From: Yponomeuta sedellus
Lineage: Eukaryota; Arthropoda; Insecta; Lepidoptera; Yponomeutidae
Direction: 5' to 3'
Length of the DNA stretch: 64,000 bases
Assembly (NCBI GenBank): GCA_934045075.1
Contig: OW203729.1
Coordinates: 9,538,704 to 9,602,703, forward strand
The notes under the pieces were generated by a model. It made no database searches and was not told the DNA's origin. It worked only from the letters and a program-made list of their open reading frames with translations. Both the position numbers and the translations under genes were made by a program. Below are positions 24,123 through 34,616 of the stretch, in pieces (the first letter of the stretch is position 1; each line of letters begins with the position of its first letter).

Positions 24123-24618
24123 CTCATTGACGTACAAATAGCATTACTTCCAAAAACATCCGTTTTTGGCGTTACGCTGTCTAGTCCTAGGTCTTCTTAA
24201 ATTCATGATCGTTTGTCCTAAAAATTACTACGAACATGATTGAGAGATTGATCAGAGTTCTTAGCAAAAACGGTCTGGAAAAAAGATATGTATTTTTACA
24301 TTGGTGCCGCTAGTGGTACTGCCCTTTATGGAGACCCTTAAAGTTCTCAAAGAACTCAAGATAAGTTATTACCTATTGGGGTTTTGTCCCTATGTAGGTA
24401 CTACTTCGGTAGTTGCTACCGTCCATAGCGGATGAGTGACTAAATTACGTTGAACTTCACTAATTAGTTAGATTCTGCGCTTCTGCAACTTTGAATTTTG
24501 ATCTCAGTTAATTTTGATTCAGTATAAAGAAAAATTTAACATTATTACACAATTTTTGTCAAACTGCAAAGCAGTTTCTAGGTTTATCTAAGTCTATAAA
24601 TATTACAATATTGTAAAG

Positions 24619-24733
24619 ATGCCGGTGAGTCGCCCATAAGCTCAGTTGGGGAGAGCGCTGGCACGGATAGCCAGAGGTCGCGGGTTCGAATGCCGGCATG
24701 GGTGGAATTTTTAGCCTCTAAATAGGTTTTTAG
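24619..24733 (+). repeat. tRNA-like repeat, single + copy
   Basis: It has the A-box-like AGCTCAGTTGGGGAGAGCG, a five-base anticodon-type stem CTGGC/GCCAG and the B box, then TTTTTAGCCTCTAAATAGGT. The arms fold like a tRNA, but the loop lacks the invariant T at position 33 and one base of the acceptor stem is unpaired. It is best read as a tRNA-derived repeat and not a working tRNA gene. Confidence 0.75.
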
Positions 24734-25249
24734 AATTATTAGTATTATATATATTTTATTTCATATAACATAAACAACTTAATTATATATTATTTAAATT
24801 CACTCAGCTTCAGTCCATTATGTAAACAAACCGTTGACAGAAATCGCCAAAAGCATTACCGTCAATACAGTCTCTTATTGTTAAAAGCAGGACGAAATGA
24901 GACAATAAACCTTTGCCATAAACAACTTTATTCATAATTATAATTTACACATCAATTTATTAATAATTCAGATTCAATAATTACAATTCAAAATAACTCA
25001 GTAATTACAACGCCACATTTACAGATATTACGACTATTAGTTTAGTGCTCGCTCACAGGTTCATAACATACTTATATTTTAAGTCAAAATTGTAGATAAC
25101 AAGCAAACATGCTTGACAAGCCACTTTTTTAATTTAATTCTAAAGCACTGAAATGATTTTGAATCAATTATATCGATTGGCTTGACTTGACTTGCTGACC
25201 CGCGTTTCATAGAACTTCCCATGACAATCTGACGTGCAGTCAGTCAGTT

Positions 25250-25343
25250 TGACAGCACATCAACCTTTACGTACACACTCTAATCAGTTTCGTTAAGGGC
25301 TACTTTGCAACAAAAATGTTAATGTTGACCCGCTGTCGACTGT
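25250..25343. mobile_element. Small MITE, diverged copy
   Basis: GACAGCACATCAACCTTTAC at left; the right end is TGTTGACCCGCTGTCGACTG. It is the same family as 38235. Confidence 0.55.
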
Positions 25344-25727
25344 ACACTGCGTGCCGTCATGTAAACCAGGTCTTGAATTACAATGAATAGTATATAATAG
25401 AACCTACAGTCTATTTATTCTTACTTGTCCAATTTAGTAAACAAGATTCTAACCTTAAAATTGAGATTAGATGCCTAAACTAGACATTTTCTCGCAAATT
25501 CATGAACTATCATGATTATCATGAACTATGTTTATAAAATTGGCGGCGTGTTATCTAAAAGAGTGTTCCAGGTTACTTCATTTATAGAAAAATGGCAGTT
25601 TTGGACTAAAAAGTCACGTCAAGTTTAAGGGTAGAATCTTGTTTACTAAATTGGACAATTAAGAATAAATACTGTACTAATAGGTATTTTACGTGTTGTC
25701 CTGCCTATATTGGAGTGAATAATGTAC

Positions 25728-25870
25728 CTAATCGTATTGGAGTTGTTTTGTCCCATTTCCTCCAAAATGATCTAGATTTTGAAATGGACAGTTAGTTTTA
25801 CTTGTAACGTTCAATAACGTTCACAGTTTCTGTGCAATTTTGAATAAGATAGGTATATTGAATTGATTTG
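25728..25870 (+). mobile_element. LINE-type 3' UTR fragment, copy 3
   Basis: It matches from TGGAGTTGTTTTGTCCCATT to TTTTGAATAAGATAGG. Confidence 0.55.
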
Positions 25871-26261
25871 ATAGGTAGATATCTATGACTAGAAGCTCCA
25901 AGAAACGAGACTTAAAACTCTCTCATTCTCGTACACTAAAAATCGGATTTTCTGATCTCACTTACCTACCTACAATTCAGTCAATAGGCTAAAGTCACAG
26001 AACGTGGCTGAATAAAGTGGATAGAAAAAAAACAACTGTCTGGAGTTGAATGTATCTAGAATGATACCTAGTAGTTCACTTCAAGACATTTTTTTTTGTT
26101 ACGAGGAACCGAGGAACCGTACGTTGCTTCATTTTGCAACACTAAGGCTAGGTACAGCTCGTATCATAATAATTTGCAATAGTTGGCATTGTCACCGATA
26201 CAATAAGAAGAAGAATAGATGATACTCGTATTATGAATATGATGATACTCGTATTATGAAT

Positions 26262-26405
26262 ATGAAGACTAAGTTTGGAGTTTTTTGTCCATCTTTTCTC
26301 CAAAATCATCTAGATTTTTAAATGGACACCTAGTTTGACTTGTATGTTCATTAAGCCGCAGTATCCGCGCTACTTTGAATAAAACCTTTTCATTCAATTT
26401 CATTA
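26262..26405 (+). mobile_element. LINE-type 3' UTR fragment, copy 4
   Basis: It matches from AGACTAAGTTTGGAGTTTTT to TTTGAATAAAACCTTTTCAT. It follows a 23-bp direct duplication (GATGATACTCGTATTATGAA, 26218-26263). All four copies lie in + orientation. Confidence 0.6.
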
Positions 26406-26879
26406 TTATTAATTAAAACCTAGTTAAGTATTATGCAAAATAAATTTTCTGTAGCTTTGTTTATCAACAGATTGATAACCTGGATTCCCGTATTCGGGCC
26501 ATTAGGTTCATACCTACATACCATATGCCTACCTAGTACTGACAAAATTATAATCGCCCTCAAACCACATTGTCAAAAGTTTAATCATTCTAATTCTGTA
26601 CACTAAGTGTAAAATTGTGCGAGCGAGACAGCATGTTTCACAAACGAACAATGTTATTTAATGAAATTGAGAAACCAGCGGTAATTATAATTTTCAATTC
26701 AATTCACTCTACAAACTTCATGCTATAATTGGGTTATACTTAGTAAAATTTTGTAGTTCAGAAGTTACACAGTTGTTTTGATAACCGGCTAGGCGGGAAG
26801 CGCCATAAATCGGGATTCCGGATCCTATCGCGCATTCTACATACTGGCTCTACGTGCATTGTTGTCACCCGCCATCCAA

Positions 26880-27441
26880 TTCCATAGTCGCAACTTCGCA
26901 AGTCGCCGGTTGCTTGACTTTCATCGGTCGAGCGCGGGACTCACAGGGCGGCGCGGGGGGCGCAGCGAGGCGCGGGGCGGGCGGGCCAGGCGCGCGGGGG
27001 GTCGCGGGCGCGCGCGGGGCGCTGCGTGACGTCACGCCGACCGTGGCAGTGAGAGCGCCGCGTCCCGCGTCGCTTGCTCGCTCTGTGTACTTCGCAGACG
27101 TCGGCCGCGCGCGCTTCACGTATGCGTAGCGTTCTTTTCGCGAGCAACGAGTACGTGACAACAGAGCTCAGTTTTGTGAATTAGCGTGCTTTTGCAATCA
27201 GTTGCGCTGTGTTACAATTTAACGAAGACCCCATTACCGTGCTCTCCCTGTGACTGAAGTGCACCGCGTCCGTGTGGAAACAATAATTAGTTTCGGCTTC
27301 GACATTGTGTTCTGTTGACCGTGTGCGTTGTGTTGATATTTCTGCGGCGTGGCATTGATTTGTGTGATAGAAAAGTGAAGTGAAAGCCGGTCTTGGGATG
27401 CCCTTCGGCGGTCGCGAAGCCGGGTAGCGCTCGACACTACC
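26880..27441 (+). promoter_or_regulatory. EcR: EcR-B1 CpG-rich proximal promoter and 5' UTR
   Basis: This is the densest CpG-rich block in the window (strongest at 26930-27120) in an otherwise AT-rich sequence, and it ends at the EcR-B1 start codon. No TATA box is evident at the likely start. An arthropod initiator-like TCAGTT lies at 27168-27173, inside acagagcTCAGTTttg, and would give a leader of about 270 bases. I infer the start site; nothing in the sequence proves it. Open frames across 26854-27161 on both strands are explained by the lack of AT-rich stop codons in GC-rich DNA. Confidence 0.5.
27398..27427 (+). promoter_or_regulatory. Upstream ORF in the EcR-B1 leader
   Basis: The only ATG I see between the candidate initiator and the EcR start opens a nine-residue peptide, MPFGGREAG, closed by TAG at 27425-27427. 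The stop lies 14 bases before the EcR ATG. Its context (gggATGc) is weaker than that of the main start. A short upstream ORF this close could tune translation by reinitiation or leaky scanning. That is inference. Confidence 0.5.
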
Positions 27442-27760
27442 ATGAAACGCCACTGGTCCAACAACGGTTTCCAAACTCTGCGGATGCTCGAGGAGAGTTC
27501 GTCGGAGGTGACGTCATCGTCGGCGCTGGGTCTGCCGGCGATGGTGATGACCCCCGACTCGCTGGCGTCGCCTGAGTACGCGGGGCTGGAGCTGTGGGGT
27601 TACGACGACGGCATTACGTACACCTCGGCGCAAACCCTGCTCAGCAACACCTGCGTGGTGCCGCAGCAGCAGCAGAAGCCCCCCGCTCACACGCTGCCCT
27701 CCATGCCGCTTCCCATGCCGCCGACGACGCCCAAATCGGAGAACGAATCCATATCATCAG
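27442..27760 (+). CDS. EcR: Ecdysone receptor, B1-isoform first coding exon (partial gene)
   Basis: The exon encodes 106 residues plus one base of the next codon. It starts at an ATG in good context (ctaccATGa) and ends at AG|gttagt. The product resembles the A/B (AF1) domain of lepidopteran EcR-B1: a basic-aromatic N-terminus (KRHW), the acidic-serine block [15 protein letters not shown] at about residues 13-27, [17 protein letters not shown] at about 41-57, a short glutamine run, and a proline-rich tail ending TPKSENES, which contains a PKSE tetrapeptide resembling a sumoylation site. Known of the family: EcR is the nuclear receptor for 20-hydroxyecdysone, acts with ultraspiracle at inverted-repeat response elements, and uses isoform-specific promoters and first exons joined to common DNA- and ligand-binding exons. 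The following residue spans the splice junction (phase 1). No zinc-finger exon was found to the right, so only the isoform-specific part is present. The reading frame is intact. Confidence 0.95.
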
Positions 27761-28510
27761 GTTAGTTGGCCCTTAAGAATTTTCTTATCAGTCAACCGCG
27801 CCGCACGCACGACTCGTCATTGTCATAATGATATTGCATGTTTCTTGCTTGAAATCTATGGATATGGATGTAATCGCGTGAGTTTTGCCGACAGTCCGAC
27901 GGCCGTGGCTAGTGTGGTGTTACCTATTCCACGGCTGCTGTCATTGACCTTTTACCCCGGATACCTTGACCGGGCGCCCCCGCCCGGGGCTCTGCCGTTG
28001 TCTCGGAGCTGAGACCTTACCCGATATCTGACTGACATTGTTTATATACGTTGAGGCCTAGGGCTAGAATCTGGATCTGGCTGGTTAGGTAACTAGGTAA
28101 GCTGGCAATCGTTTTTAACCTAGCTACTTCTACGCAAATGTATTTTGAAAATTGCAAGTGACTACAATAATTTTGTAACGTCAAGCTGATCTGACGATGG
28201 AGCGACGAGTCGATATGGAATTCCTCTCTTTCCACTGCGCCATTTTATAGGTACTTACTATTTGTTTTTTTTTTATCAGCACGCACGCATTTTTTTTATA
28301 AGACGTTGTAATAAACAATACGACCAATTAAGGTGTCGCTAAGTATTGCAGAACTATTCACCTACCTAGACCATTATAACTAATAAAGTATTAAATAAAT
28401 CAATGATTAGAAACGCGTTTTTAGCGTGCACAAAAAAGTAGAAAATAGTTGACCGGAATAATGAACTTCGCTGTGTTCAGTGGCACGCTTTTCGGTATCT
28501 TTCAATCAAT
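27761..28510 (+). other. Start of the EcR-B1 intron
   Basis: The splice donor gttagt begins the intron. The first 250 bases remain rather GC-rich. An imperfect inverted-repeat nuclear-receptor site, CTGTCA-T-TGACCT, lies at 27938-27950. The rest is AT-rich with no recognised repeat until the palindrome at 28512. Confidence 0.6.
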
Positions 28511-28939
28511 AGAGTTGGGTCGCGGGAATATACCCGAAAGGTATATTCCCAGGTAAATACCCAAAACGGGTAAATACCCGGGTAAATACCCGAAATGGGT
28601 ATTTATGTGGGTAAATACGTTTATTGGTGTTTTCGTTCGCTAAAATAGATTGCATTACCGTTAAATTCATTTGTATTCACGAGCCTCAGGACTATATTCA
28701 ATATCTTTCATTCTTTTTTGACGAAAGACCGAAATAAGTATATCTCAAGAAAATAACTTTTTTGTGATGGACTTATTTCATGAATTATTGAGAGATTGTT
28801 AAAGATTCTTACTTATTAATTATCCGCCCGAGAGTAAACAACGATAAATACCAGTTTCTACTGAGTATTTAACGAAAACTGACAGTAAATATTTTTAATT
28901 GGTTTTTTACAGTAAAATCTTTTAGTTAGGGTCTTATTT

Positions 28940-29330
28940 GATCGGTATTGATAAGATCTTTGTTTAAACTTGGGGAGCATGGTCTGATGATAGCGCTGGA
29001 AGGTGTGTATGGGATCTCCTCAACGGATAGCAGTAGACCATTTGAGTTTGTACTTATTCAGTTAGTATTTATGAGATCTTTGTTGAAACATGGTGACAAA
29101 TTCTTAGATGGCACAGCAAAGTACCCAAAATCTAGTGCCATCATCAGACCCTTCAGACACTAGATCTTCACAACAGATAGTAGGAAACTATTCAAGTTTC
29201 GCCATATTTAATCTGTATTATTGAGATCTTTAGCAGAACTTTCTGATAAGATCTGATTACGGCAAAGTAAGGTGATTAGTTAGTTAGATCTGGGAAAAAG
29301 AACGTGGTTACAGAATCTCCTCAACGGAGA
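28940..29330 (+). repeat. Degenerate internal repeats of the palindrome, left arm
   Basis: Three diverged units share a start like TATTxATxAGATCTTT (near 28945, 29063 and 29215). Two of them also share a block like ATCTCCTCAACGGA (near 29010 and 29310). The mirror set lies at 30905-31290 on the opposite strand. They suggest an old tandem duplication inside the arm before the arms became inverted. Confidence 0.5.
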
Positions 29331-29616
29331 ACCTAGAATGATTCATATTCATTTTATGATATTCATTTATTTGATTTCAATAAAATCAAATTAACAAAAA
29401 ACATAACATACCGTAACATATTCACACACCCGTATCGCGTACGCAGAGATCAGCGTTTGCCACTTGCCATGATCCTGACAGATCTTTTTCGCTTTATCAA
29501 CATTTGTTACTCAAAATCAAATTATTTAAATATTTTTGCAGTATTTCAAAAGTTAGTCTCAAATAATAGAGTCCTAGTAAAGAATAAATATTGAATTATA
29601 TTTCAATTGGGTCAGA

Positions 29617-29843
29617 AATAGTACATTACACAACTAGGGTGGTAATACAAAGAAAGGCCGAGACCGCAGAAGTTTGCGACCCGAGCTGCAAGCGAGGGAC
29701 GTAAATATGCGATCGAGAGCTTTCTTTATTACCTCCTGTATTGTCTACATCTTTTTATGTCTACACTTGGCCAGAAAGCTGCTTTTTTCGTACGCGCAGC
29801 GTGCGGAAAAAGCCACTTTATTGCCAGGTGTGGCATAAAAAAT
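29617..29843 (+). mobile_element. Double-hairpin element, copy 2 (inside the left palindrome arm)
   Basis: This is nearly the same sequence as 6662-6880. It is absent from the matching place in the right palindrome arm, where the bases corresponding to gggtcagaaa run directly into the poly-T and ttacattattg segment. It therefore inserted after the palindrome formed, or was lost from one arm. See copy 1 for structure. Confidence 0.75.
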
Positions 29844-29936
29844 GTTACATTATTGTATTATCATTTGATTTCACTATAAACATTGACAAAGCATAAATAA
29901 CTAAATTTCTGTTTGTTCAAATAAGTCATTAACTTA

Positions 29937-30165
29937 TGAACCTATTTAGAGGCTAAGAATTCCACCCATGCGGGGATTCGAACCCGCGACCTCTGGCTAT
30001 CCATGCTAGCGCTCTTTCCAACTGAGCTAATGGGCGACTCACCGGCATCAGTGAAATTTCGAACCTCTTTACACTATTCTCTGTATTACGTACAGGTAGC
30101 GACATCTGGCTGAAGTAATTTGCATCACTTGCAGCCCCGGGTAGAACCTACTTTGCAGTTAGGTG
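29937..30165 (-). repeat. tRNA-like repeat, - strand copy in the palindrome left arm
   Basis: Read on the - strand it has a 5' extension, a tRNA-like core with A-box-like TAGCTCAGTTGGAAAGAGCG and B-box GGGTTCGAATCC, and the tail motif TTAGCCTCTAAATAGGTT. It mirrors the + strand copy at about 30330-30535. Confidence 0.75.
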
Positions 30166-30535
30166 AGTCGCCCATTATTAGCTCAGTTGCAAAGAGCGCT
30201 GGCACGGATAGCCAGAAGTCACGGGTTCGTTTTTAGCCTATAAATAGGTTTTTAAAATTGTCCTTAGCATGGCTTAGTGCATTAAAAATAAAAATAGTAT
30301 AATCATGTGTTGCAATAATTGCAAAGTAGGTACACAGGGCTGCAAGTGATGCAAATTACTTTGCCAGATGTCGCTCCCTCTACGTAATACAGAGAATATT
30401 GTACAGAGAGGTTCGAAATTTACTGATGCCGGTGAGTCGCCCATTAGCTCAGTTGGAAAGAGCGCTGGCACGGATAGCCAGAAGTCGCGGGTTCGAATCC
30501 CGGCATGGGTAAAATTTTTAGCCTCTAAATAGGTT
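30165..30535 (+). repeat. tRNA-like repeat, partial copy plus full + copy at the palindrome centre
   Basis: A partial unit (30165-30300) keeps the A-box region and the tail gcattaaaaataaaaatagt but has lost part of the B-box end. It runs head-to-tail into a full unit (about 30305-30535). The partial unit is the main unpaired sequence between the palindrome arms. Confidence 0.7.
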
Positions 30536-31796
30536 CATAAGTTAATGACTTATTTGAGCAAACAGAAATTTTGTTATTTATCCTTTGTCAATGTTGCCAT
30601 GTTTATAGTGAAATCAAGTGATAATACAATAATGTAAAAAAAGTTTCTGACCCAATTGAAATATAATTCAATATTTATTCTTTACTAGGACTCCATTATT
30701 TGAGACTAACTTTTGAAATACTGCAAAAATATTTCAATAATTTGATTTTTAGTAACAAATGTTGATAAAGCGAAAAAGATCTGTCAGGATCATGGCAAGT
30801 GGCAAACGCTGATCTCTGCGTACGCGATACGGGTGTGTAATAATTTGATTTTATTGAAATCAAATAAATGAATATCATAAAATAAATGAATATGAATCAT
30901 TCTAGGTTCTCCGTTTAGGAGATCCTGTAACCACGTTCTTTTTCCCAGATCTAACTATAATCATCTTACTTTGCCGTAATCAGATCTTATCAGAAAGTTC
31001 TGCTAAATATCTCAATAATACAGATTAAATAAGGCGAAACTCGAATAGTTTCCTACTATCCGTTGTGAAGATCTAGTGTCTGAAGGGTCTGATGATGGCA
31101 CTAGAATTTGGGTACTTTGCTGTGCCATCTAAGAACTTGTCACCAAGTTTCAACAAAGATCTCATAAATACTAATCGAATAAGTACAAACTCAAATGGTC
31201 TGCTGCTATTCGTTGAGGAGATCCCATACACACCTTCCAGCGCTATCATCAGACCATGCTCCTCAAGTTCAATTAAAGATCTCATCAATACCGATCAAAT
31301 AAGACCCTAACTTAAAGATTTTACTGTAAAAAACAAATTAAAAATATTTACTGTCAGTTTTCGTTAAAAACTCAGTAGAAACTGGTATTTATGGTTATTT
31401 ACTCTCGGGCGGATGATTACTAAGTAAGAATCTTTAACAATCTCTCAATAATTCATGAAATAATTCCATCACAAAAATTTTATTTTCTTGAAATATACTT
31501 ATTTCGTTCTTTCGTCAAAAAAGAATGAAAGATATTGAATATAGTCCTGAGGCTCGTGAGTAAAAATGGATTTAACGGTAATGCAATCTATTTTAGCGAA
31601 CGAAAACACCAATAAACGTATTTACCCTCATAAATACCCGTCGGGTAGATTCAATGGGAATATTCCCGCGAATCTACCCATTTCGGGTAAATACCCGGGT
31701 AGAATCACAACTCTAATCGTGTGTAGGTACTTACTAGACATTTGCTCCACGGCACCACCGCCGGTTTTCATGCCTGTACAATCGGACTAACCTTTT

Positions 31797-31930
31797 TTAG
31801 GGTTCCTTAGTCGACAAGGAACCCTTATACTTCAGCCACGTCTTCTGTCCGCAGCCTACCGCAGAGACGATTAGTACGAGAAAGCTGAAATTTGGCATGG
31901 AAAATTTATCACGCCCACAAAACGGTAGGT
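31797..31930 (+). repeat. Interspersed repeat end (AGGGTTCC hairpin)
   Basis: AGGGTTCC-ttagtcgacaa-GGAACCCT forms a short hairpin at the start. The same block opens the copy at 37139. A body of GAAAGCTGAAATTTGGCATG follows. Confidence 0.55.
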
Positions 31931-32467
31931 ATAATAAAATCTTAAAAATAATTTTTAGGGCACACCTAAATTAAAGATGTTTTTTTTTCGTCTACACTAT
32001 GACGTGGGGTATCTTAAAACTGAAACAATTTTTTTTTATTCACTATAAAAACAAATGTTTACTTAATGAAAAACAATTAAGTCTCATATTAAGTAATAGA
32101 TTATGGGGAGAAGAAGCTAACAAAGAAACTCCATATTTTTTCTTTTTAAACATATTTTAACTTACATAATTAACAAAGTTTTCAGCTTAAAGTTGAATAT
32201 TGTCGTATCGACTATCTTGTTCTTTCTTACCTTAGTAGGTGTAATGTATGACTAACATTGTTCAGAATGACGGATGGTCGGTGGGTGTAATTTATTTTGC
32301 TGAACTTGTCGTTAACAAGACTTAGCCGTCGCTGTCAATGTACTAAGATACGAATTAAATAAAAGATAGACAGGTAGAGTCACTGGAATTTGATTGTTGA
32401 ACCCAATCAATGTATTAAAATCATTCCACCTGAAAAGGATTTGAGCTCACGTCTTTCCGCGCTCACC

Positions 32468-32540
32468 ACCTTCATCATCATCATCACCATCATAATTAGC
32501 CGGCGACAGTTCACAGCTGGATCTAGGCTTGTTCCAAAGA
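32468..32540 (-). repeat. RTE-type 3' end with (CAT)n, degraded
   Basis: TTCATCATCATCATCACCAT followed by AATTAGCCGGCGACAGTTCA is a degraded version of the ATG-tailed RTE 3' end common in Lepidoptera. Confidence 0.45.
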
Positions 32541-32621
32541 TCACCTTCTTAACTAACCAAAAATGCTCTTACCCAATGCGCCTACTCGGCCTCACTGGTT
32601 TTCTTTATAATCCTACTACCC

Positions 32622-32890
32622 TTATAGAGCGGTGGTAGCGGAGCGGTGTAGAACGCCGGCTTCTCAATCGGGAGGTCGTGGGTTCGAACCCCGGCATGTA
32701 CCAATGACTTTGTTTTCTAAGTTATGTACATTTGTGAAATTATAGTAACAATACTACTCGCTGACGGTGAAGGAAAAAATCGTAAGGAAACCCTAGTGTC
32801 TGAGGTGTCTGAGGTGTTAGTGTACCTCAGAACTTGCTACGTACAATGGTCCAACTATGAGGCTAAGTGCGGAAATCTCAGGTCTAACTA
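32622..32890 (+). repeat. tRNA-derived SINE
   Basis: AGCGGTGGTAGCGGAGCGGT begins a tRNA-like head with B box GTTCGAACCCCGG. A body follows: ACCAATGACTTTGTTTTCTA, then GAAGGAAAAAATCGTAAGGA and CAACTATGAGGCTAAGTGCG. Confidence 0.7.
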
Positions 32891-34111
32891 ACTACTACCC
32901 TTATATATTAACATTTATTTAAAACCACAATATGAGCTTACAGTTTCCCAAAGCGCCCTTATTGCGAAATACATACCAATCCTTATTAACTACTTACATA
33001 AGTGTAATCTTAGTTCGACGCTATCTTGTCGCCTTGTGTCGCGAAACCCATTTCGCTATACATAGATTTACCTAGGTATGTACAAAGGTTATATTGGAAA
33101 TTTACATTTATCCCGTGTCTCCGTCAATAAACATATTTATTAAGTAGATACAATATTTATAGTTCCACCTTTCAGTTCGTATTTAATAAGTTTATGGAAG
33201 GAAACTAGTAAACAATGCACTTGTCATGTTCCATTAACATCGACGGTGTGGGAGGACGATAATTATTCATATTATGCGAAGCCTCAAAGTATTAAATCAT
33301 GTTGCAAGACATGGCCAAGGCTGTCGGAAAATTAACGATTACACACATAACAAATATGTCATCGTCTAAGGTTGTTGTCACTTCCTTATTCGCAGCCGAA
33401 ATAAACTGCTAAGTTATCAAACTAATCAATAACCGCTCGGGTGAATTGCCAGCAAATATATTAGAAAACTGCAGGAACATACGTGGGGTAGAAATAATTA
33501 GATATCTACTAGATTTCAAAAAGGGATCTCGTTCCAAGAGGGGTTCTCGATTGCTATGCAAGGCTCCCACCCCTACGTTTATATTCAAGAGTGTTCTATT
33601 TTCGTTTCTATGGCATTATCTTTTGAAGCAACCATCAATAGCAGTAGAAAGGCAATTAAGTGTATTTCTCTGATGAAATCCTCGCCTTGTCACACCAACA
33701 GCCTGTACGTTGATGTGTATGTAATGCAGTCATTTAAAACTGGTTGTGAAATTGTTTCCTCCTCTGGCACTAGGGTTTTCAATTTGCCAGTAAGTAATAC
33801 ATATTAAAACAATTTAAAATAAGTTAAAATAAGAGCTGGAGCGAGGCTTCGTTTCGTGAAACGACTCGGACTCCGGTCCGACCGGTTTAGAATCGGCTCT
33901 ACACAGCACACTAAGTGCGATTGTGTAGAAGGTTTACCTCTCTAGCAAGCAAGAAACTTCTTATGCAGCGCGATGAAGCCACATAAATGAATAAGTTCCT
34001 TACAACACAGTCACTTGTCTGCCCTTAACTAGCATAGCCTACCCTGTCCTATGGTAACCAGGCTAGGACATCATAAACCTGAAAATACACCCAGACTGTG
34101 GCCATTTGTAC

Positions 34112-34601
34112 TAGGAGTGGGTCGTTGTCCGATTTTTCGACGACGAAACGCAACCGTTTTTTCTGGAACGAAAACAGGTCCTCGAAACGGTCCTCGTTCG
34201 CAACTGGTTTCATTGTATGCGAACGAGCAAGTCGCTGAGGACGGTCAAACGAGTGCGAACGAGACGAAATCACGAAACATCGGAAAAAATAAGTTGTTTT
34301 ACACGATATTCAATTGTATACTCATAGACATAAAGATTACTATCACAGACCAAAACGAACGGAACGAGCAAGGAGCCGACGACGACGTCGCAATGATCTC
34401 ATTACGTTCTAGGCTCTATTAATATAGCACTAAAGGACATATCCGCGTCAAATAATCTAAGGACTGGTCTCGCGACGAACGAACGCTGGCACTGCTTTAG
34501 AGTCTCTGGCACTGCTTTATAATGAAACGTAAAACGGTCCTATCGTCGCGGAACACAAAACGGTCTTATAAAACGGTTCGTCTTTGCAACGATCACTCCT
34601 A
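34112..34601. mobile_element. hAT-like MITE, 490 bp, 8-bp target duplication
   Basis: It is flanked by ATTTGTAC on both sides (34104-34111, 34602-34609). The ends are TAGGAGTGGGTCGTTG and the complement of CAACGATCACTCCTA. An 8-bp duplication and TAGRG-type ends fit hAT. Open frames inside are incidental. Confidence 0.82.
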
Positions 34602-34616
34602 ATTTGTACGAATGCT

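Larger units (their letters stand above)
24740..26217. other. No gene recognised
   Basis: AT-rich apart from the listed MITE and LINE 3' fragment. Confidence 0.45.
28512..31713. mobile_element. 3.2-kb foldback palindrome (long inverted-repeat element)
   Basis: The two halves are inverted copies. The left arm runs from 28512 to about 30150 and the right arm from about 30320 to 31713; by eye they are roughly 95 percent identical, ignoring indels. The tips read GAGTTG and CAACTC and are flanked by TA on both sides (28510-28511, 31714-31715). This suggests insertion with a TA target duplication, as in Tc1/mariner-like elements. Just inside each tip are clustered GGGTAAATACCC-type repeats. Each arm carries degenerate internal repeats around AGATCTTT and, next to the centre, an inverted tRNA-like repeat. 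The left arm alone contains an extra element of about 225 bp. No transposase was recognised, so it would be non-autonomous. Confidence 0.85.
31931..34103. other. EcR intron-like DNA
   Basis: Apart from the SINE and (CAT)n fragment listed, nothing recognised. Confidence 0.45.

Noticed and set aside
24630..24710. Possible functional tRNA gene (also at 5385, 30460, 61700, 62030)
   Set aside because: The core folds roughly like a tRNA with a GGA-type loop triplet. However, the invariant T33 is missing, the acceptor stem has a mismatch, copies are numerous and they share long non-tRNA flanks with target duplications. A repeat explains all of this.
26854..27161. Open frames on both strands upstream of EcR (Arg/Ala/Pro-rich peptides)
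   Set aside because: The region is GC-rich, so stops are rare in all frames; there is no motif. It is promoter and leader sequence.
28948..29163. Possible conserved small protein in the palindrome
   Set aside because: Most differences between the two arm copies change the amino acid. No recognised family.
33840..33940. Possible MITE end (GAGCTGGAGCGAGGC... )
   Set aside because: I could not find a matching inverted end or a target duplication.
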